DNA from: Thiolinea disciformis DSM 14473 | Lineage (GTDB): Bacteria; Pseudomonadota; Gammaproteobacteria; Thiotrichales; Thiotrichaceae | DNA: 64,000 nucleotides | NCBI RefSeq assembly: GCF_000371925.1 | Contig: NZ_AQVE01000002.1 | Span: forward strand, 124,001-188,000 | Direction: 5' to 3' | Part shown: positions 1 through 9,481 of the stretch, piece by piece | Numbering within the stretch: the first letter of the stretch is position 1 | How the letters are laid out: each line of letters opens with the position of its first letter | Notes under the pieces: model-generated | The model's input: only the letters and a program-made list of their open reading frames with translations | Database searches by the model: none | What the model was told of the DNA's origin: nothing | Program-made: the position numbers and the translations under genes

Positions 1-933
1 GGCATTATGAATCCGGGGATTTTGGTCATGTCACCGGATAATAAAATCGTCTATATCCTCAGTGGCTATTGGGAAAATGTGTATGGGGTGGAGGTCGACA
101 CCTGCAATATAGTGTTCTCCGCCATTCAATCGGGTGATGGAGTTCGTGCTAAAACCATTGGCTCGCTGGCGGTTTCCAAAGATGGCAAGGAACTTTACAC
201 CATCCAGAATCGTACTAAATTGCATCGTGACCATTTTGAAGTGTTGGAGCCGCAACTTACGGTCTATGACACAGCGGCTGGTCTAAAGGCCAAGCCATTG
301 CGTACCTTTCCCGCCCCCCGCCGCATTACTGTAATGGCAACGGGTGAAAATGGAAAAGTCTATGCCTCGGGACATGAGTTATTTGAAGTGGATCCACAAA
401 CCGGCAAGTTTAGTGTGAAAATTGCCAATGCCTCTTGGGATCGCCCCACTTATTCGCGCCCTGATGTGTTAGCGTTCTGGCCGATTGGTTCACAGAATAA
501 TGAGTTTATGCTGCTTTATACTGCCATGGAGTTTAAAGATACCAGCAAGAAAGAAGTCAGTAAGGCAGTCTGGGGCTATGAAACAGTCAATCTGAAAACA
601 GGTGAAACCGCGATTGATGATTTTGCGCCTTTGGAAGTCATTATGTTTAGTGGGGTACGTAGCCCCCAACATCCCGATAAATTGTTCGGGGTTTATACCC
701 AATTATCGAAGCATGATTTGGCGACTGATAAATTGATCAAACGCGTCGAATTACCGCATACCTATTACTGCATTAATGTTTCCACGGACGGCAAGTTTAT
801 CTATGTGGGCGGCACGGCTGACGATATTGGCATCTATGATGCAGAATCACTGGAGCGTGTGGGGGAGATTCGCCTACCATCCGGTGGCGATATGGGCGTC
901 TCAACTTTGCATGTCTTTTCGCGTCCTAGCTAA
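1..933 (+). CDS. qhpB: Quinohemoprotein amine dehydrogenase beta subunit (5' truncated)
   Basis: This is the beta subunit of quinohemoprotein amine dehydrogenase, a periplasmic enzyme that oxidises primary amines. The beta subunit is a seven-bladed propeller that sits beside the diheme alpha subunit and the crosslinked CTQ-bearing gamma subunit. The frame is open from base 1. The first ATG (base 7) is probably internal, because the visible 308 residues have no signal peptide and the family is a little longer. Repeating blades are visible (for example LAVSKDGKELYTI and NVSTDGKFIYVGGT), and the segment ELPHTYYCINVSTDGK matches the conserved C-terminal blade of known QhpB proteins. The ABC exporter and small subtilase that follow immediately match the maturation genes of the qhp operon. 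The alpha, gamma and radical-SAM genes would lie upstream, outside the window. Confidence 0.85.
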   Translation, partial: GIMNPGILVMSPDNKIVYILSGYWENVYGVEVDTCNIVFSAIQSGDGVRAKTIGSLAVSKDGKELYTIQNRTKLHRDHFEVLEPQLTVYDTAAGLKAKPLRTFPAPRRITVMATGENGKVYASGHELFEVDPQTGKFSVKIANASWDRPTYSRPDVLAFWPIGSQNNEFMLLYTAMEFKDTSKKEVSKAVWGYETVNLKTGETAIDDFAPLEVIMFSGVRSPQHPDKLFGVYTQLSKHDLATDKLIKRVELPHTYYCINVSTDGKFIYVGGTADDIGIYDAESLERVGEIRLPSGGDMGVSTLHVFSRPS

Positions 934-936
934 ATC

Positions 937-2619
937 TTGATCTTGCGTTCACTCTTAGATGGCACGGGGCGGGTCTTATTTGGCGCTCAATCAGCCGAAT
1001 GGATTACGCCCCTATTGCAACCTTATTACCGGCCAGTCTTAGCACTGGCCGCCTTCACCCTACTATCCTCCATCAGCGGATTATTAGCACCTTATTTAAC
1101 CAAGCTGGTGATTGATCAGGCGCTGCTAAAGCAAGATTTTTCAGCGCTCGTGCAGTATAGCATCGCCTTATTTATTATCGGCCTCATCGCTTTAATGAGC
1201 GGTATTTTTAATAACTATCAGCATTTGCGCTTCTCATTACGCATGTTAAATGGCGTGCGTGCGGCATTGTTTCAGTCCGTTTTACAATTATCACCCCGTC
1301 AACATGCCAAGCTCCGCACAGGTGAAGTGATGAGCCGTTTAGATGGCGATGCGGCAGAATTGCAAAAATTTGCTTTTGATACACTGTTAGCGGGCGGTAG
1401 TGCTATCGTGAGGCTAGTTGGCAGTATTGCGTTTATGCTTTGGCTGAATTGGCAACTAACATTATTAGTCATTGCACTCGCTCCTGCCGAATTATTCTTT
1501 TTAGTGAAGGTGCGTGCGGGTACACAAGCCCGAGCTACCGAAGTACGTGAGCAACGCGGGCGCTTAGCGGCTTTCTTAAATGAATCCGTTGCCGCTGTGC
1601 CTTGGCTACAGGCTTTATCCGCCCAAAAGGTGCGTACCCAACAGATGCTAGGAGTGCAAGAGCAGGTTGCCAAAGCTTTGCTAGCCCAGCAATTATGGAA
1701 TGAAACCGTCAATCTCTTTCCTGCTTTAGCCAGTGCTTTCGGGCGTCTAGCGATTTTATTGGTCGGTGGTTATTGGGTGATTCAGGGCACTATGCCTCTC
1801 GGGAGCCTGATTGCTTTTTTATCCTATCTTGGGTTTCTGCTAGGGCCTATGCGTACTCTATTGGGTATTTATCACGCGCAAGCCCGTGTAAAAGCGGCGG
1901 TAGCGCGCCTCGATGGCCTGATGTTAACTAAATCCGATATTCCAGACCGAGCAGATGGCTTAAGCTTGCAGCATACAGTAGGGGATTTAGTTGCAGAGCA
2001 GGTGAGTGTTCACATTCAACAAAAGCCCGTATTAAGTCAATACAGTGTGAGGCTTGCAGCGGCTAGCAAAGTCTTGGTGCGAGGTGCATCAGGTACAGGT
2101 AAATCCACTTTATGTGCCTTATGGGCAGGCTTTTTAAAACCTGAGTCAGGGCATATTTATTATCAGGGTAGCGATATTCATCAAGTACGCTTAGTAGATT
2201 TACGCCGTGCTATTGTCTGGTTACCCCAAAATGCTTTTTTATTTCATGGTAGCGTGCGTGAGAATTTTAGCTTGGTTAACCCTTCAGTAAGCGACGAAGC
2301 GATTTGGCAGGTATTGAGCTATGTGCGTTTAGCAGATTGGGTGCTTGAGTTAGGTGGATTAGATGCGTCTTTAGGTGAGCGTGGCTTAAATATTTCCGGT
2401 GGGCAGCGTCAGCGTTTAGCGATTGCACGCGCCTTATTATTACCGTTTCAGGTCATTATTCTGGATGAGTCACTCTCGGAAGTAGACAGTATCACCGCGC
2501 AGCAAGTAGTCGCCAATATAGACCAGCATTTTCCGCACACGACCCGTATTTTTGTAGCACATGGTGACGAAGCAATTTTTAGTCCTTATGATCAACGCAT
2601 TGAGTTAGGGGGAGTATGA
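937..2619 (+). CDS. qhpF: ABC exporter of the amine dehydrogenase operon (QhpF type)
   Basis: This is a half-size ABC exporter with a fused transmembrane domain (about residues 30-310, roughly six helices) and a nucleotide-binding domain (about 340-560). Visible motifs are Walker A GASGTGKST, signature ISGGQRQRLAIARALL, Walker B VIILDES and an H-loop VAHG. Overall it resembles CydC/CydD-type exporters. In qhp operons this protein is thought to carry the crosslinked gamma subunit QhpC, which has an unusual leader peptide, to the periplasm. Placement 3 bp after qhpB and overlapping the subtilase gene supports this. The start is a TTG without a clear ribosome binding site, so translational coupling to qhpB is likely and the exact start is uncertain. 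Confidence 0.8.
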   Translation: MILRSLLDGTGRVLFGAQSAEWITPLLQPYYRPVLALAAFTLLSSISGLLAPYLTKLVIDQALLKQDFSALVQYSIALFIIGLIALMSGIFNNYQHLRFSLRMLNGVRAALFQSVLQLSPRQHAKLRTGEVMSRLDGDAAELQKFAFDTLLAGGSAIVRLVGSIAFMLWLNWQLTLLVIALAPAELFFLVKVRAGTQARATEVREQRGRLAAFLNESVAAVPWLQALSAQKVRTQQMLGVQEQVAKALLAQQLWNETVNLFPALASAFGRLAILLVGGYWVIQGTMPLGSLIAFLSYLGFLLGPMRTLLGIYHAQARVKAAVARLDGLMLTKSDIPDRADGLSLQHTVGDLVAEQVSVHIQQKPVLSQYSVRLAAASKVLVRGASGTGKSTLCALWAGFLKPESGHIYYQGSDIHQVRLVDLRRAIVWLPQNAFLFHGSVRENFSLVNPSVSDEAIWQVLSYVRLADWVLELGGLDASLGERGLNISGGQRQRLAIARALLLPFQVIILDESLSEVDSITAQQVVANIDQHFPHTTRIFVAHGDEAIFSPYDQRIELGGV

Positions 2620-3197
2620 TAAGGATTGTTCTGTTGGATGGCCCTTTAGAACCCAGTTTAACGACACCAGCGGCACAGCATGCGAGAGCGGTCGCTGCTG
2701 CCATTCATGTCTTTTGTCCTCAAGCCGACATTCTCCCTTTTCCTGTCTTTAGTGGGTCACTAAGCACTAATCGTCAACGTGTTATAGAGCAGCTTGAGGT
2801 AGCCTTGCTCGTTGATGGGACGATACTGCATTGTAGTTTCGGTTTTCCTACACCTGATGCTGCAACGGAGCAGGTTTTTGCTTTAGCTTGTCAGCAGTTT
2901 CGCTTCGTGGTTGCCTCAGCGCCAGCACGTGGTAAGGCCGTTTATCCGGCTGGTTATAAAGGCGTTATCAAGGCATCTGGTGATGCGCGCTGTGCCGAGG
3001 GCGAATATTCATGGCTGGGTACAGAAATGGTCGATTTTGCGGCCTCACCTTGGCCGGTCGGTGGCGGTAATGGTGGTGCTAGTATTGCAGCAGGGCGCGT
3101 GACGGGAGTATTGGCACGTGCTTGTTTGGAGGGAAACGCTAGCCGAGAGCAATTAATAGCGCGCGCGAATTATTGGGGAATAGAAAATAAGAGTTAA
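2616..3197 (+). CDS. qhpE: Small subtilisin-like maturation protease (QhpE type)
   Basis: This compact 193-residue S8 family protease overlaps the end of the exporter gene by 4 bp (ATGA) and has a GGGGGAG ribosome binding site. The likely triad is Asp8 (LLDGP), His22 (AAQHARAVAAAI) and Ser156 (NGGASIAAGRVTG, equivalent to the subtilase GTSMAAP motif). There is no signal peptide, so it should act in the cytoplasm, where QhpE is known to clip the leader peptide of the QhpC gamma subunit after thioether crosslinking. The segment aligned with the subtilisin oxyanion Asn reads ASAPARG and has no Asn, so the oxyanion arrangement is unusual. It is far shorter than typical secreted subtilases, as expected for this branch. 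Confidence 0.8.
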   Translation: MIRIVLLDGPLEPSLTTPAAQHARAVAAAIHVFCPQADILPFPVFSGSLSTNRQRVIEQLEVALLVDGTILHCSFGFPTPDAATEQVFALACQQFRFVVASAPARGKAVYPAGYKGVIKASGDARCAEGEYSWLGTEMVDFAASPWPVGGGNGGASIAAGRVTGVLARACLEGNASREQLIARANYWGIENKS

Positions 3198-3240
3198 CCT
3201 AGTCAGTGAGCGCTATATTCAAGCTTTGACTAAACAGATG

Positions 3241-3269
3241 CAAAAGCCCACGCCAGTTGTGGCGCAGGC
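3241..3269 (-). terminator. Putative intrinsic terminator of the two-component operon
   Basis: On the minus strand, GCCTGCGCC and GGCGTGGGC form a 9 bp stem (two G-U pairs) with a 6 nt loop, followed by TTTTGC. It lies 12 bases beyond the sensor kinase stop codon. Confidence 0.5.
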
Positions 3270-3280
3270 TCAATGCTTTT

Positions 3281-4750
3281 TTAAGCAGGCAGGTATAAAC
3301 GGACGCGTGCACCTACATAAGGTGAAACCAAGAGTTCAATTTTTCCACCTACAGCGGCCACAATTTCAGTACTGACGGCTAAGCCAATCCCTTGACCCTC
3401 GGTTTTACTGTCCTCGCGGATACCACGTTTTAGCAGTTTGGCCGGATTTTCGCTGGGGAAACCCATGCCATCGTCGTCAATATCAATCACGACCATGTCA
3501 TTATCGCGATGTGAGGAAACCTCCACCAAGCGATCGCAAAAACGGCAAGCATTGTTGATCAAATTACCAAATAGCTCCATTAAATCTTCCGAATCTAAGC
3601 GACACTTCGCGTACTCATCCACATTGATACGAATTTCAAAATCTTTATCACGATGAACTTTGCGCATTGTGGTCGCTAAACGCGTTAAAATTGGGCGAAT
3701 GGGTTGCGCCATAATAATAGCATTTTCGCTAGTGACCATGGCTTTACGTAATTGACGTGAAATGATTTCATGCATGTGTTCCATTTCAGTCGCAATGCCC
3801 GCTAAGCCCGGATGGTCTGGCGCTAAATCTTTGAAGCTATCGCCTTCTAAGTGTGATTGAATAGCAGCTAAAGGTGTTTTCAGACTATGCGCTAAATCGT
3901 CTAAAGAATCTTTATAACGTTGCTTTTGGCCTTTTTCATAACCAATCAGCGCATTAATTGTGTTTTTGATTGGAACTAATTCTTCAGGATATTCCTGTTG
4001 AATCGCTTCTTTTTCACCTAGCTCGATACTACGCACTTCCTCTTCAAATTCGCGAATCGGTGCAACAACCCAGAAACTGGATGCCAATTGAGCGATTAAG
4101 ATCAAGATCACCGAAGCAAAAAATAAAATAGAGAAGATCATGACTAAATCGTCGATTTCTTTATCCACATTTGACATGGATTCCGCGACGATAAATAAAT
4201 AATGACGCGCTTGGCTCGTTTGCGAATCAGCATTTTCCCTAAACATAAACTTTTGTGCTGCCACCATATATTGTTCCGGCTTAAAAGTGGGGTCAATGAC
4301 GCCAAATTCGGGAACGGAGTACAGTTTTTTCGCCGCAGGGCTTACATTACCGATATCAGGATCAGTAAATAGTTTAGGGAAATTAAAATAGGCGAAGAAG
4401 GTAGATACTTGCTTTTGGTCAACGCCATCATTGTCCAAAGAGCTCCAAACGACGCTATTAGTTTCGCTATTCCAAATATAGGCAAAGCGCCGTTTTTCAT
4501 CCTCTTCAAGTTTATTGATGCTGATAAAGTTCTTGGCTGCATCCAGCGTTCGCTCTGGAATTAAAAAGCGGCCATGATCAAACTCGATAAAACCTAATAA
4601 ATCGGTGGCTGTGCGTTCGAGTTCTTCTTTAATCGCATCCGTTTTACGTTGATAAATACTGATACTGAGTAAAATACCCAGTATCAGAATACCAATAACA
4701 ATAATCGTAAAGCCGCTAACCAATTGGCGGCTACGCAGAGAACCCATCAT
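3281..4750 (-). CDS. Sensor histidine kinase, PhoQ-like
   Basis: This is an inner-membrane sensor kinase of 489 residues. A first membrane helix (about 12-35) precedes a periplasmic sensor region of about 165 residues and a second helix near 203-227. A HAMP-like linker follows, then a HisKA segment with the phospho-acceptor in LAHSLKTPLAAIQSHLEG. The ATPase domain shows the N box LFGNLINNACRF, the G1 box DIDDDGMGFP and the G2 box GQGIGLAVS. The gene lies 28 bp downstream of the OmpR-family regulator and is surely co-transcribed with it. Overall architecture and the HSLKTPLA motif resemble PhoQ. Whether it senses Mg2+, pH or peptides cannot be read from the sequence. The start has two consecutive ATG codons, and which is used is uncertain. 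Confidence 0.82.
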   Translation of the reverse strand: MMGSLRSRQLVSGFTIIVIGILILGILLSISIYQRKTDAIKEELERTATDLLGFIEFDHGRFLIPERTLDAAKNFISINKLEEDEKRRFAYIWNSETNSVVWSSLDNDGVDQKQVSTFFAYFNFPKLFTDPDIGNVSPAAKKLYSVPEFGVIDPTFKPEQYMVAAQKFMFRENADSQTSQARHYLFIVAESMSNVDKEIDDLVMIFSILFFASVILILIAQLASSFWVVAPIREFEEEVRSIELGEKEAIQQEYPEELVPIKNTINALIGYEKGQKQRYKDSLDDLAHSLKTPLAAIQSHLEGDSFKDLAPDHPGLAGIATEMEHMHEIISRQLRKAMVTSENAIIMAQPIRPILTRLATTMRKVHRDKDFEIRINVDEYAKCRLDSEDLMELFGNLINNACRFCDRLVEVSSHRDNDMVVIDIDDDGMGFPSENPAKLLKRGIREDSKTEGQGIGLAVSTEIVAAVGGKIELLVSPYVGARVRLYLPA

Positions 4751-4778
4751 GAGTGAAAGCCAGTTAAAATTTTATCAA

Positions 4779-5474
4779 TTAAGCACTGTTATTAGCGCGT
4801 TGGCAATCTAAGGTAAAGCGATAACCCCGCCCACGTAGTGTTTCAATGGGATTGATGGTTTCATCTGGGTCAAGCTTTTGGCGTAGACGACGGATAAACA
4901 CCTCAATAACATTGCTATCGCGATCCGCATCTTCCTCATACAAACTATTGGTTAAGTGTGTTTTGGAGATTACTTGTCCGGCATGAAGCATCAAGTGCTC
5001 TAAGACGCGATATTCATACGCAGTCAGCGTAATTTCGTTTTCATGGATATAAACACGCTGTTCTGACAAGTTCAGACGGATAGGCGGACAATTTAGTTCC
5101 GCTTGTGTCCAACCTTTTGTGCGGCGTAACAACGCACGCAAACGTGTCGCTAATTCTTCAGCATGGATAGGTTTAACTAAATAATCGTCAGCCCCAGCCT
5201 CTAATACTTTGACCTTGGTTTCCCAACGATCACGCACGGTGAGAGTGACAATCGGGTATTCCAAACCCTTAGCGCGCACATTCCTTATGATTTCTAATCC
5301 TGTGACATGGGGTAAACCCAAATCGATGACAGCAATGTCAATAGGATATTCAGTGGCAATATAAAGCCCTTGTGCCCCATCGCTGGCTACATCTACGGTA
5401 AAACCGCTTTTTTTCAAATCGCTAGCCAATTGTTCGCGAATGGGTGCTTTGTCTTCAACAACAAGTACACGCAT
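4779..5474 (-). CDS. OmpR/PhoP-family response regulator
   Basis: This 231-residue DNA-binding response regulator has an amino-terminal receiver domain and an OmpR-type winged helix. The receiver shows the acidic pocket VVEDKAP, the phosphorylation site in AVIDLGLPHVTG, the conserved Thr in VTLTVR and the Lys in DYLVKPI. The output domain (about 125-225) contains LTAYEYRVLEHLM and the recognition helix and wing SNVIEVFIRRLRQKLD...TLRGRGYRF. It partners the kinase gene immediately downstream. The sequence is closest to PhoP/QseB-type regulators; PhoP is preferred because of the PhoQ-like kinase and the neighbouring PepSY-like gene, but the regulon is unknown. Confidence 0.85.
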   Translation of the reverse strand: MRVLVVEDKAPIREQLASDLKKSGFTVDVASDGAQGLYIATEYPIDIAVIDLGLPHVTGLEIIRNVRAKGLEYPIVTLTVRDRWETKVKVLEAGADDYLVKPIHAEELATRLRALLRRTKGWTQAELNCPPIRLNLSEQRVYIHENEITLTAYEYRVLEHLMLHAGQVISKTHLTNSLYEEDADRDSNVIEVFIRRLRQKLDPDETINPIETLRGRGYRFTLDCQRANNSA

Positions 5475-5610
5475 AGAAGTCCATCATTAGTGTTAATTAT
5501 TAAAAGTCTAGAGTGTTAGCGATAAGCTTTACGCCCTGAATCTGCTTATCTAATAAGCATCATACCGCGAACCTTAACAAGATGACACCAGTTATCTGAA
5601 TAATTTGTAC

Positions 5611-5648
5611 AAAAAAATACCCAGCTTAGTGTTCTGGGTATTGTTTTT
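5611..5648 (-). terminator. Intrinsic terminator after the PepSY-like gene
   Basis: A perfect 9 bp stem (AATACCCAG/CTGGGTATT) with a 9 nt loop is followed on the minus strand by a run of seven T. On the plus strand GTTTTT follows, so it could act in both directions. It separates the PepSY-like gene from the two-component pair, so these are probably separate transcripts. Confidence 0.75.
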
Positions 5649-5674
5649 CGCAGCCAACTTTAGTATTAGCTGCC

Positions 5675-5980
5675 TCAGCTAGTACAAGCGACGTGAATAA
5701 TACGGAATTCCCCATCCTTACCCATAAGTTTTACAATATGACAGTCATCGCCACGCGTTTTATCCTCCATGATAGATAAAATCCGCCCCGGATAGAGTTG
5801 CTTGACGTGCGCCATAATAGTCGATTTGCGTAATGGGCTACTCGGATTTTCCCGTGTCATACTGACTTTGTACGGTACCGAAGACCCATCACCTGCAGCC
5901 AATGCTTGGCTAGTGCTTACACTAAAAACGGCACTTACGACTAGTATAGCAAAACGCCCTACGGTGTGTGTTGTAGCCAT
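5675..5980 (-). CDS. Small secreted PepSY-like protein
   Basis: This encodes about 101 residues from the ATG at 5980, preceded by a strong AGGGGG ribosome binding site. An upstream in-frame ATG at 6049 would put 23 hydrophilic residues before the signal peptide and is less likely. Residues 7-28 form a signal peptide (FAILVVSAVFSVSTSQALA) ending in an AxA cleavage motif. The C-terminal part (HVKQLYPGRILSIMEDKTRG...HIVKLMGKDGEFRIIHV) has the PepSY-like pattern of a helix followed by strands with a D-G-x-hydrophobic turn. Similar small PepSY proteins often sit beside PhoP/PhoQ-type systems in gammaproteobacteria, as here, and are thought to modulate periplasmic sensing. The function is not established. 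Confidence 0.65.
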   Translation of the reverse strand: MATTHTVGRFAILVVSAVFSVSTSQALAAGDGSSVPYKVSMTRENPSSPLRKSTIMAHVKQLYPGRILSIMEDKTRGDDCHIVKLMGKDGEFRIIHVACTS

Positions 5981-6604
5981 ATTTTTTCCCCCTAATTTGA
6001 AAAGAACTTTTGCTGTGTGATGAAATAAATGAGCTACCTGCATGCCCATACAGGTGGCTGGCGGGAATTATAAATTGCTTTTTATGAATAAAAAATTAAT
6101 GAATGCTGAAGGCTTGCTGTATGAGCTTGTGCTAGTTAATCTGACATTTATATGAATTTCGTTACTAGAAAGTTCACTAGGATGAGGTTTAAGATCAGCA
6201 AGGCTATACAGGCCAGCCTTAGCTAGGGCGCGATCTGTGGCAGTCTAGTGAGAAAAAGTTCCATAAATTTTATGAATGAGTTAGGATTAAGAAATGCCTT
6301 ATCTCAATAAATAAAAATCTTAATTTCGCTAAATAATTTTTATAGTTGATAAATGTAACCTTAGTAACTTTACCTACTTTTAAAGACCTAAGACGTATAC
6401 TTAAAGCATTTTACGAGCTGGACAGACTGCTTGACGCAGGATCTGACTAACTGCTGGTGGGATTTGGGGAGTGCTTTATCATCCTCTCGCTTATTTTATC
6501 TGTCTGTATGGCAAAACTTGCCAATTTTTGTGCCTAGCGGTCTATGGGTTTATTGTTATGATACGCGTTTAAATATATTCGACTTGTCAGGAGCGCTAAG
6601 CAGC
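5981..6604. other. Intergenic stretch between divergent PepSY-like gene and glyA
   Basis: About 620 bases, AT-rich, with no convincing gene. An open frame runs upstream of glyA from 6431 in the glyA frame, but it is not conserved with SHMT and lacks a ribosome binding site. It must contain the divergent promoters. I see no riboswitch and no clear operator; candidate -10 boxes (for example TATGAT near 6557) lack a good -35 partner. Confidence 0.5.
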
Positions 6605-7858
6605 ATGTTCGCAAAAACAATGACGATTCAAGGCTATGATGATCAATTGTGGCAGGCCATGGTGGCGGAAGAACGTCGCCAAGAAGAGCACATTGAGCTA
6701 ATTGCATCGGAAAACTATGCCAGCCCACGGGTGCTGGAGGCACAAGGTTCAGGGCTTACCAATAAATATGCGGAAGGTTATCCTGAGAAGCGCTATTACG
6801 GCGGTTGCGAATATGTGGATGTGGCAGAACAACTAGCGATTGACCGTGCCAAGGCTTTATTCGGTGCCGCTTATGCCAATGTCCAGCCTCACTCAGGCTC
6901 ACAGGCGAATGCGGCCGTTTATATGGCGCTATTGAATCCGGGTGACACCGTGTTGGGTATGAGCTTGGCGCATGGTGGTCATTTGACACATGGGGCAAAA
7001 GTCAATTTCTCGGGCAAAATCTATAACGCTGTGCAATACGGCATCAATAGTGAAGGCTATATTGAATACGATGAAGTTGAGCGTTTAGCACTAGAGCACA
7101 AGCCTAAAATGATCGTGGCTGGTTTTTCAGCCTATTCACGTCAGATTGATTGGCAGAAATTCCGTGACATCGCGGATAAAGTTGGCGCTTATTTTATGGT
7201 GGATATGGCACATGTGGCCGGCTTGGTAGCGGCAGGTGTTTATCCGAGCCCTGTGAATATTGCGGATGTGACTACTTCAACGACGCACAAAACCTTACGC
7301 GGCCCACGAGGCGGTTTGATTCTAGCGAAGTCTAATCCTGATTTGGAAAAGAAATTCAATTCTTTGGTTTTTCCCGGTATCCAAGGGGGCCCTTTAATGC
7401 ATGTTATTGCTGCCAAAGCGGTGGCATTTAAAGAAGCTTTGGAGCCTGATTTTACCGCCTACCAACAGCAAGTCGTACGCAATGCCAAGGTGTTGGCTGA
7501 AACACTGATGGCACGTGGCTATAACATAGTTTCAGGCGGTACCGATAACCATTTAATGTTGGTAGATTTGATTGCCAAAGGTTTGACGGGCAAAGCAGCC
7601 GATGCGGCCTTAGGAAAAGCCAATATTACGGTGAATAAAAACAGTGTGCCGAATGACCCGCAATCTCCTTTTGTGACCAGTGGTATTCGCGTGGGTACAC
7701 CAGCGATTACGACCCGTGGCTTTAAAGAAGCGGAATGTCGCGAATTGGGTGGGTGGATTGCGGATGTGTTAGATCATATGGATGATGAGTCGGTCATCGC
7801 GGCAGTGAAGCAGAAAGTCCTTGCTATTTGCCAACGTTTCCCTGTGTACCAAGCTTAA
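6605..7858 (+). CDS. glyA: Serine hydroxymethyltransferase
   Basis: This PLP enzyme interconverts serine plus tetrahydrofolate with glycine plus 5,10-methylene-THF. Residues are conserved throughout: [12 protein letters not shown] near the start, YAEGYPGKRYYGG-like [27 protein letters not shown], the PLP lysine in [13 protein letters not shown], and FPGIQGGP. The chosen ATG gives a 417-residue protein that starts [12 protein letters not shown], matching the family N-terminus, with AGGAG 11 bases upstream. The longer open frame to 6431 is not family-like. It is followed within 3 bp by nrdR and then ribD-ribE, an arrangement widespread in proteobacteria. It links to the glycine cleavage genes further right in one-carbon metabolism. 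Confidence 0.98.
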   Translation: MFAKTMTIQGYDDQLWQAMVAEERRQEEHIELIASENYASPRVLEAQGSGLTNKYAEGYPEKRYYGGCEYVDVAEQLAIDRAKALFGAAYANVQPHSGSQANAAVYMALLNPGDTVLGMSLAHGGHLTHGAKVNFSGKIYNAVQYGINSEGYIEYDEVERLALEHKPKMIVAGFSAYSRQIDWQKFRDIADKVGAYFMVDMAHVAGLVAAGVYPSPVNIADVTTSTTHKTLRGPRGGLILAKSNPDLEKKFNSLVFPGIQGGPLMHVIAAKAVAFKEALEPDFTAYQQQVVRNAKVLAETLMARGYNIVSGGTDNHLMLVDLIAKGLTGKAADAALGKANITVNKNSVPNDPQSPFVTSGIRVGTPAITTRGFKEAECRELGGWIADVLDHMDDESVIAAVKQKVLAICQRFPVYQA

Positions 7859-7861
7859 GCG

Positions 7862-8365
7862 ATGCGTTGTCCTTTTTGCGGTGCGGATGATACGCGCGTC
7901 GTCGATTCGCGGCTGGCGAATGAAGGGGATCAAGTGCGGCGGCGTAGACGTTGTAGCGCTTGTAATGAACGCTTCACGACGCATGAACTAGCGGAATTGA
8001 CGATGCCGCGCGTGATTAAATCGAATGCAGCGCGTGAGCCGTTTCACGATGAAAAGTTGCGGGCTGGTATTATGCGTGCTTTGGAAAAGCGCCCGATTAC
8101 GATTGATCAAGCCGAAGCAGCGATTAGCCGCATCCGCAAAAAGGTCTTAGTGGGCGGGGAGCGTGAAATTTCCTCTGCCCAGATTGGTGAATTGGTCTTA
8201 GATGAATTACGCAATTTAGATGAAGTTGCGTATATTCGCTTTGCCTCAGTCTATCAGCGCTTTAATGGAGTGGCTGAGTTTCGGCGCATGATTGACCAGA
8301 TGGAAAATCATCCCTTGAAAAAGTCAACGCATTCACTGGCTGATTTAGATTCAGATGAGTACTGA
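7862..8365 (+). CDS. nrdR: Transcriptional repressor NrdR
   Basis: NrdR represses ribonucleotide reductase genes in response to ATP/dATP. The 167 residues show the amino-terminal zinc ribbon ([15 protein letters not shown], then [15 protein letters not shown]) and the ATP-cone domain (about 50-140; [16 protein letters not shown]...[18 protein letters not shown]). Length is slightly above the usual 150-155, with extra residues at the C-terminus ([18 protein letters not shown]). The start ATG lies 3 bp after the glyA stop and the gene overlaps ribD by 11 bp. It is part of the conserved glyA-nrdR-rib block. No NrdR box can be assigned to a target in this window, since no nrd genes are present. 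Confidence 0.97.
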   Translation: MRCPFCGADDTRVVDSRLANEGDQVRRRRRCSACNERFTTHELAELTMPRVIKSNAAREPFHDEKLRAGIMRALEKRPITIDQAEAAISRIRKKVLVGGEREISSAQIGELVLDELRNLDEVAYIRFASVYQRFNGVAEFRRMIDQMENHPLKKSTHSLADLDSDEY

Positions 8366-9476
8366 AATTTTTTCACCGGCTGATTATGGTTTCATGGCAC
8401 GAGCCTTGCAGTTGGCGCAGCGTGGCCTCTATACGACGCATCCAAATCCGCGTGTTGGTTGCGTCATTCTAAAAGATGGCAAGATTATTGGTGAGGGTTG
8501 GCATGAGCGGGCAGGGCAGCCACATGCTGAAGTGTATGCGCTGCGCCAAGCGGGTGCGGAAGCACGTGATGCCGACGTGTATGTCACCTTAGAACCTTGT
8601 TCGCATTTTGGACTTACCCCACCTTGCGCCGATGCCTTAATTCAAGTAGGTGTGAAGCGCGTTATCGCCGCTTGCTTAGATCCTAATCCTTTAGTCGCTG
8701 GGCGTGGCTTGGCACGCTTGCAACAAGCGGGTATTCAAACCCAAGCAGGTTTATTAGCTAATGAAGCACGTGCTTTAAATATAGGCTTTATTAAACGCAT
8801 GGAGCAGCAAAAGCCATTCGTGCGTTTGAAAATGGCAATGAGTTTAGATGGTCGTACCGCGATGGCATCCGGTGAAAGCACGTGGATTACTGCTGAGGTT
8901 GCACGGCGTGATGTACAGTTTTGGCGTGCACAGGCGAGTGCAATACTCACGGGTATTGGTACTATTTTATATGATGACCCTGCTTTAAACGTACGTTTAA
9001 GTGCAAAAGACTTACAGATTCAAGGCGAGGTGCGCCAGCCTGTACGAGTGATTTTGGATTCGCAATTACGCACTCCTCCGCAAGCTAAGATTCTAAAAAT
9101 TGAAGGTGAAACACGTATTTATACCTTGAATGCGAATGCTGAACAGAAGCAAAGCTTGGAGCAAGCAGGGGCAAACGTTATTGTGTTGCAGGGTGGCAGT
9201 TTAGATTTACCGCAGGTGCTAAACCACTTAGCGAAAGAAGGTTTACATGAAATTCACGTGGAGTGTGGTGCAAGCTTAGCTGGAGCTTTATTGAAGCAGG
9301 GTCTAGTGGATGAGTTACTGATTTATATGGCTCCGCATATTATGGGTTCTGATGCACATGCTTTATTCAATTTACCTCTTACACAGATGCAAGATCGGGT
9401 TAATTTAGAGATTAAAGATCTACGTGCTGTTGGCAAAGATTGGCGTATTCAAGCACAGGTGCATTATAAGGATTAA
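8355..9476 (+). CDS. ribD: Bifunctional riboflavin deaminase/reductase RibD
   Basis: This carries out two successive steps of riboflavin synthesis: deamination of the pyrimidinone ring and reduction of the ribosyl side chain. The deaminase domain (about 1-145) has zinc ligands and catalytic Glu in [11 protein letters not shown] and [16 protein letters not shown]. The reductase domain (about 150-373) begins [15 protein letters not shown] and contains the NADPH-binding region [18 protein letters not shown]. Length 373 is normal. It overlaps nrdR by 11 bp, indicating translational coupling, and ribE follows 5 bp later. Other riboflavin genes usually found downstream (ribBA, ribH, nusB) are absent here. 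Confidence 0.97.
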   Translation: MSTEIFSPADYGFMARALQLAQRGLYTTHPNPRVGCVILKDGKIIGEGWHERAGQPHAEVYALRQAGAEARDADVYVTLEPCSHFGLTPPCADALIQVGVKRVIAACLDPNPLVAGRGLARLQQAGIQTQAGLLANEARALNIGFIKRMEQQKPFVRLKMAMSLDGRTAMASGESTWITAEVARRDVQFWRAQASAILTGIGTILYDDPALNVRLSAKDLQIQGEVRQPVRVILDSQLRTPPQAKILKIEGETRIYTLNANAEQKQSLEQAGANVIVLQGGSLDLPQVLNHLAKEGLHEIHVECGASLAGALLKQGLVDELLIYMAPHIMGSDAHALFNLPLTQMQDRVNLEIKDLRAVGKDWRIQAQVHYKD

Positions 9477-9481
9477 GAAGA

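Noticed and set aside
1-3197. Cytochrome cd1 or unrelated beta-propeller protein operon
   Set aside because: The exporter and small subtilase that follow fit the qhp operon, and the C-terminal blade matches QhpB.
6431-6604. Upstream in-frame extension of glyA
   Set aside because: The 58 extra residues are not like SHMT and have no ribosome binding site; the start at 6605 matches the family.
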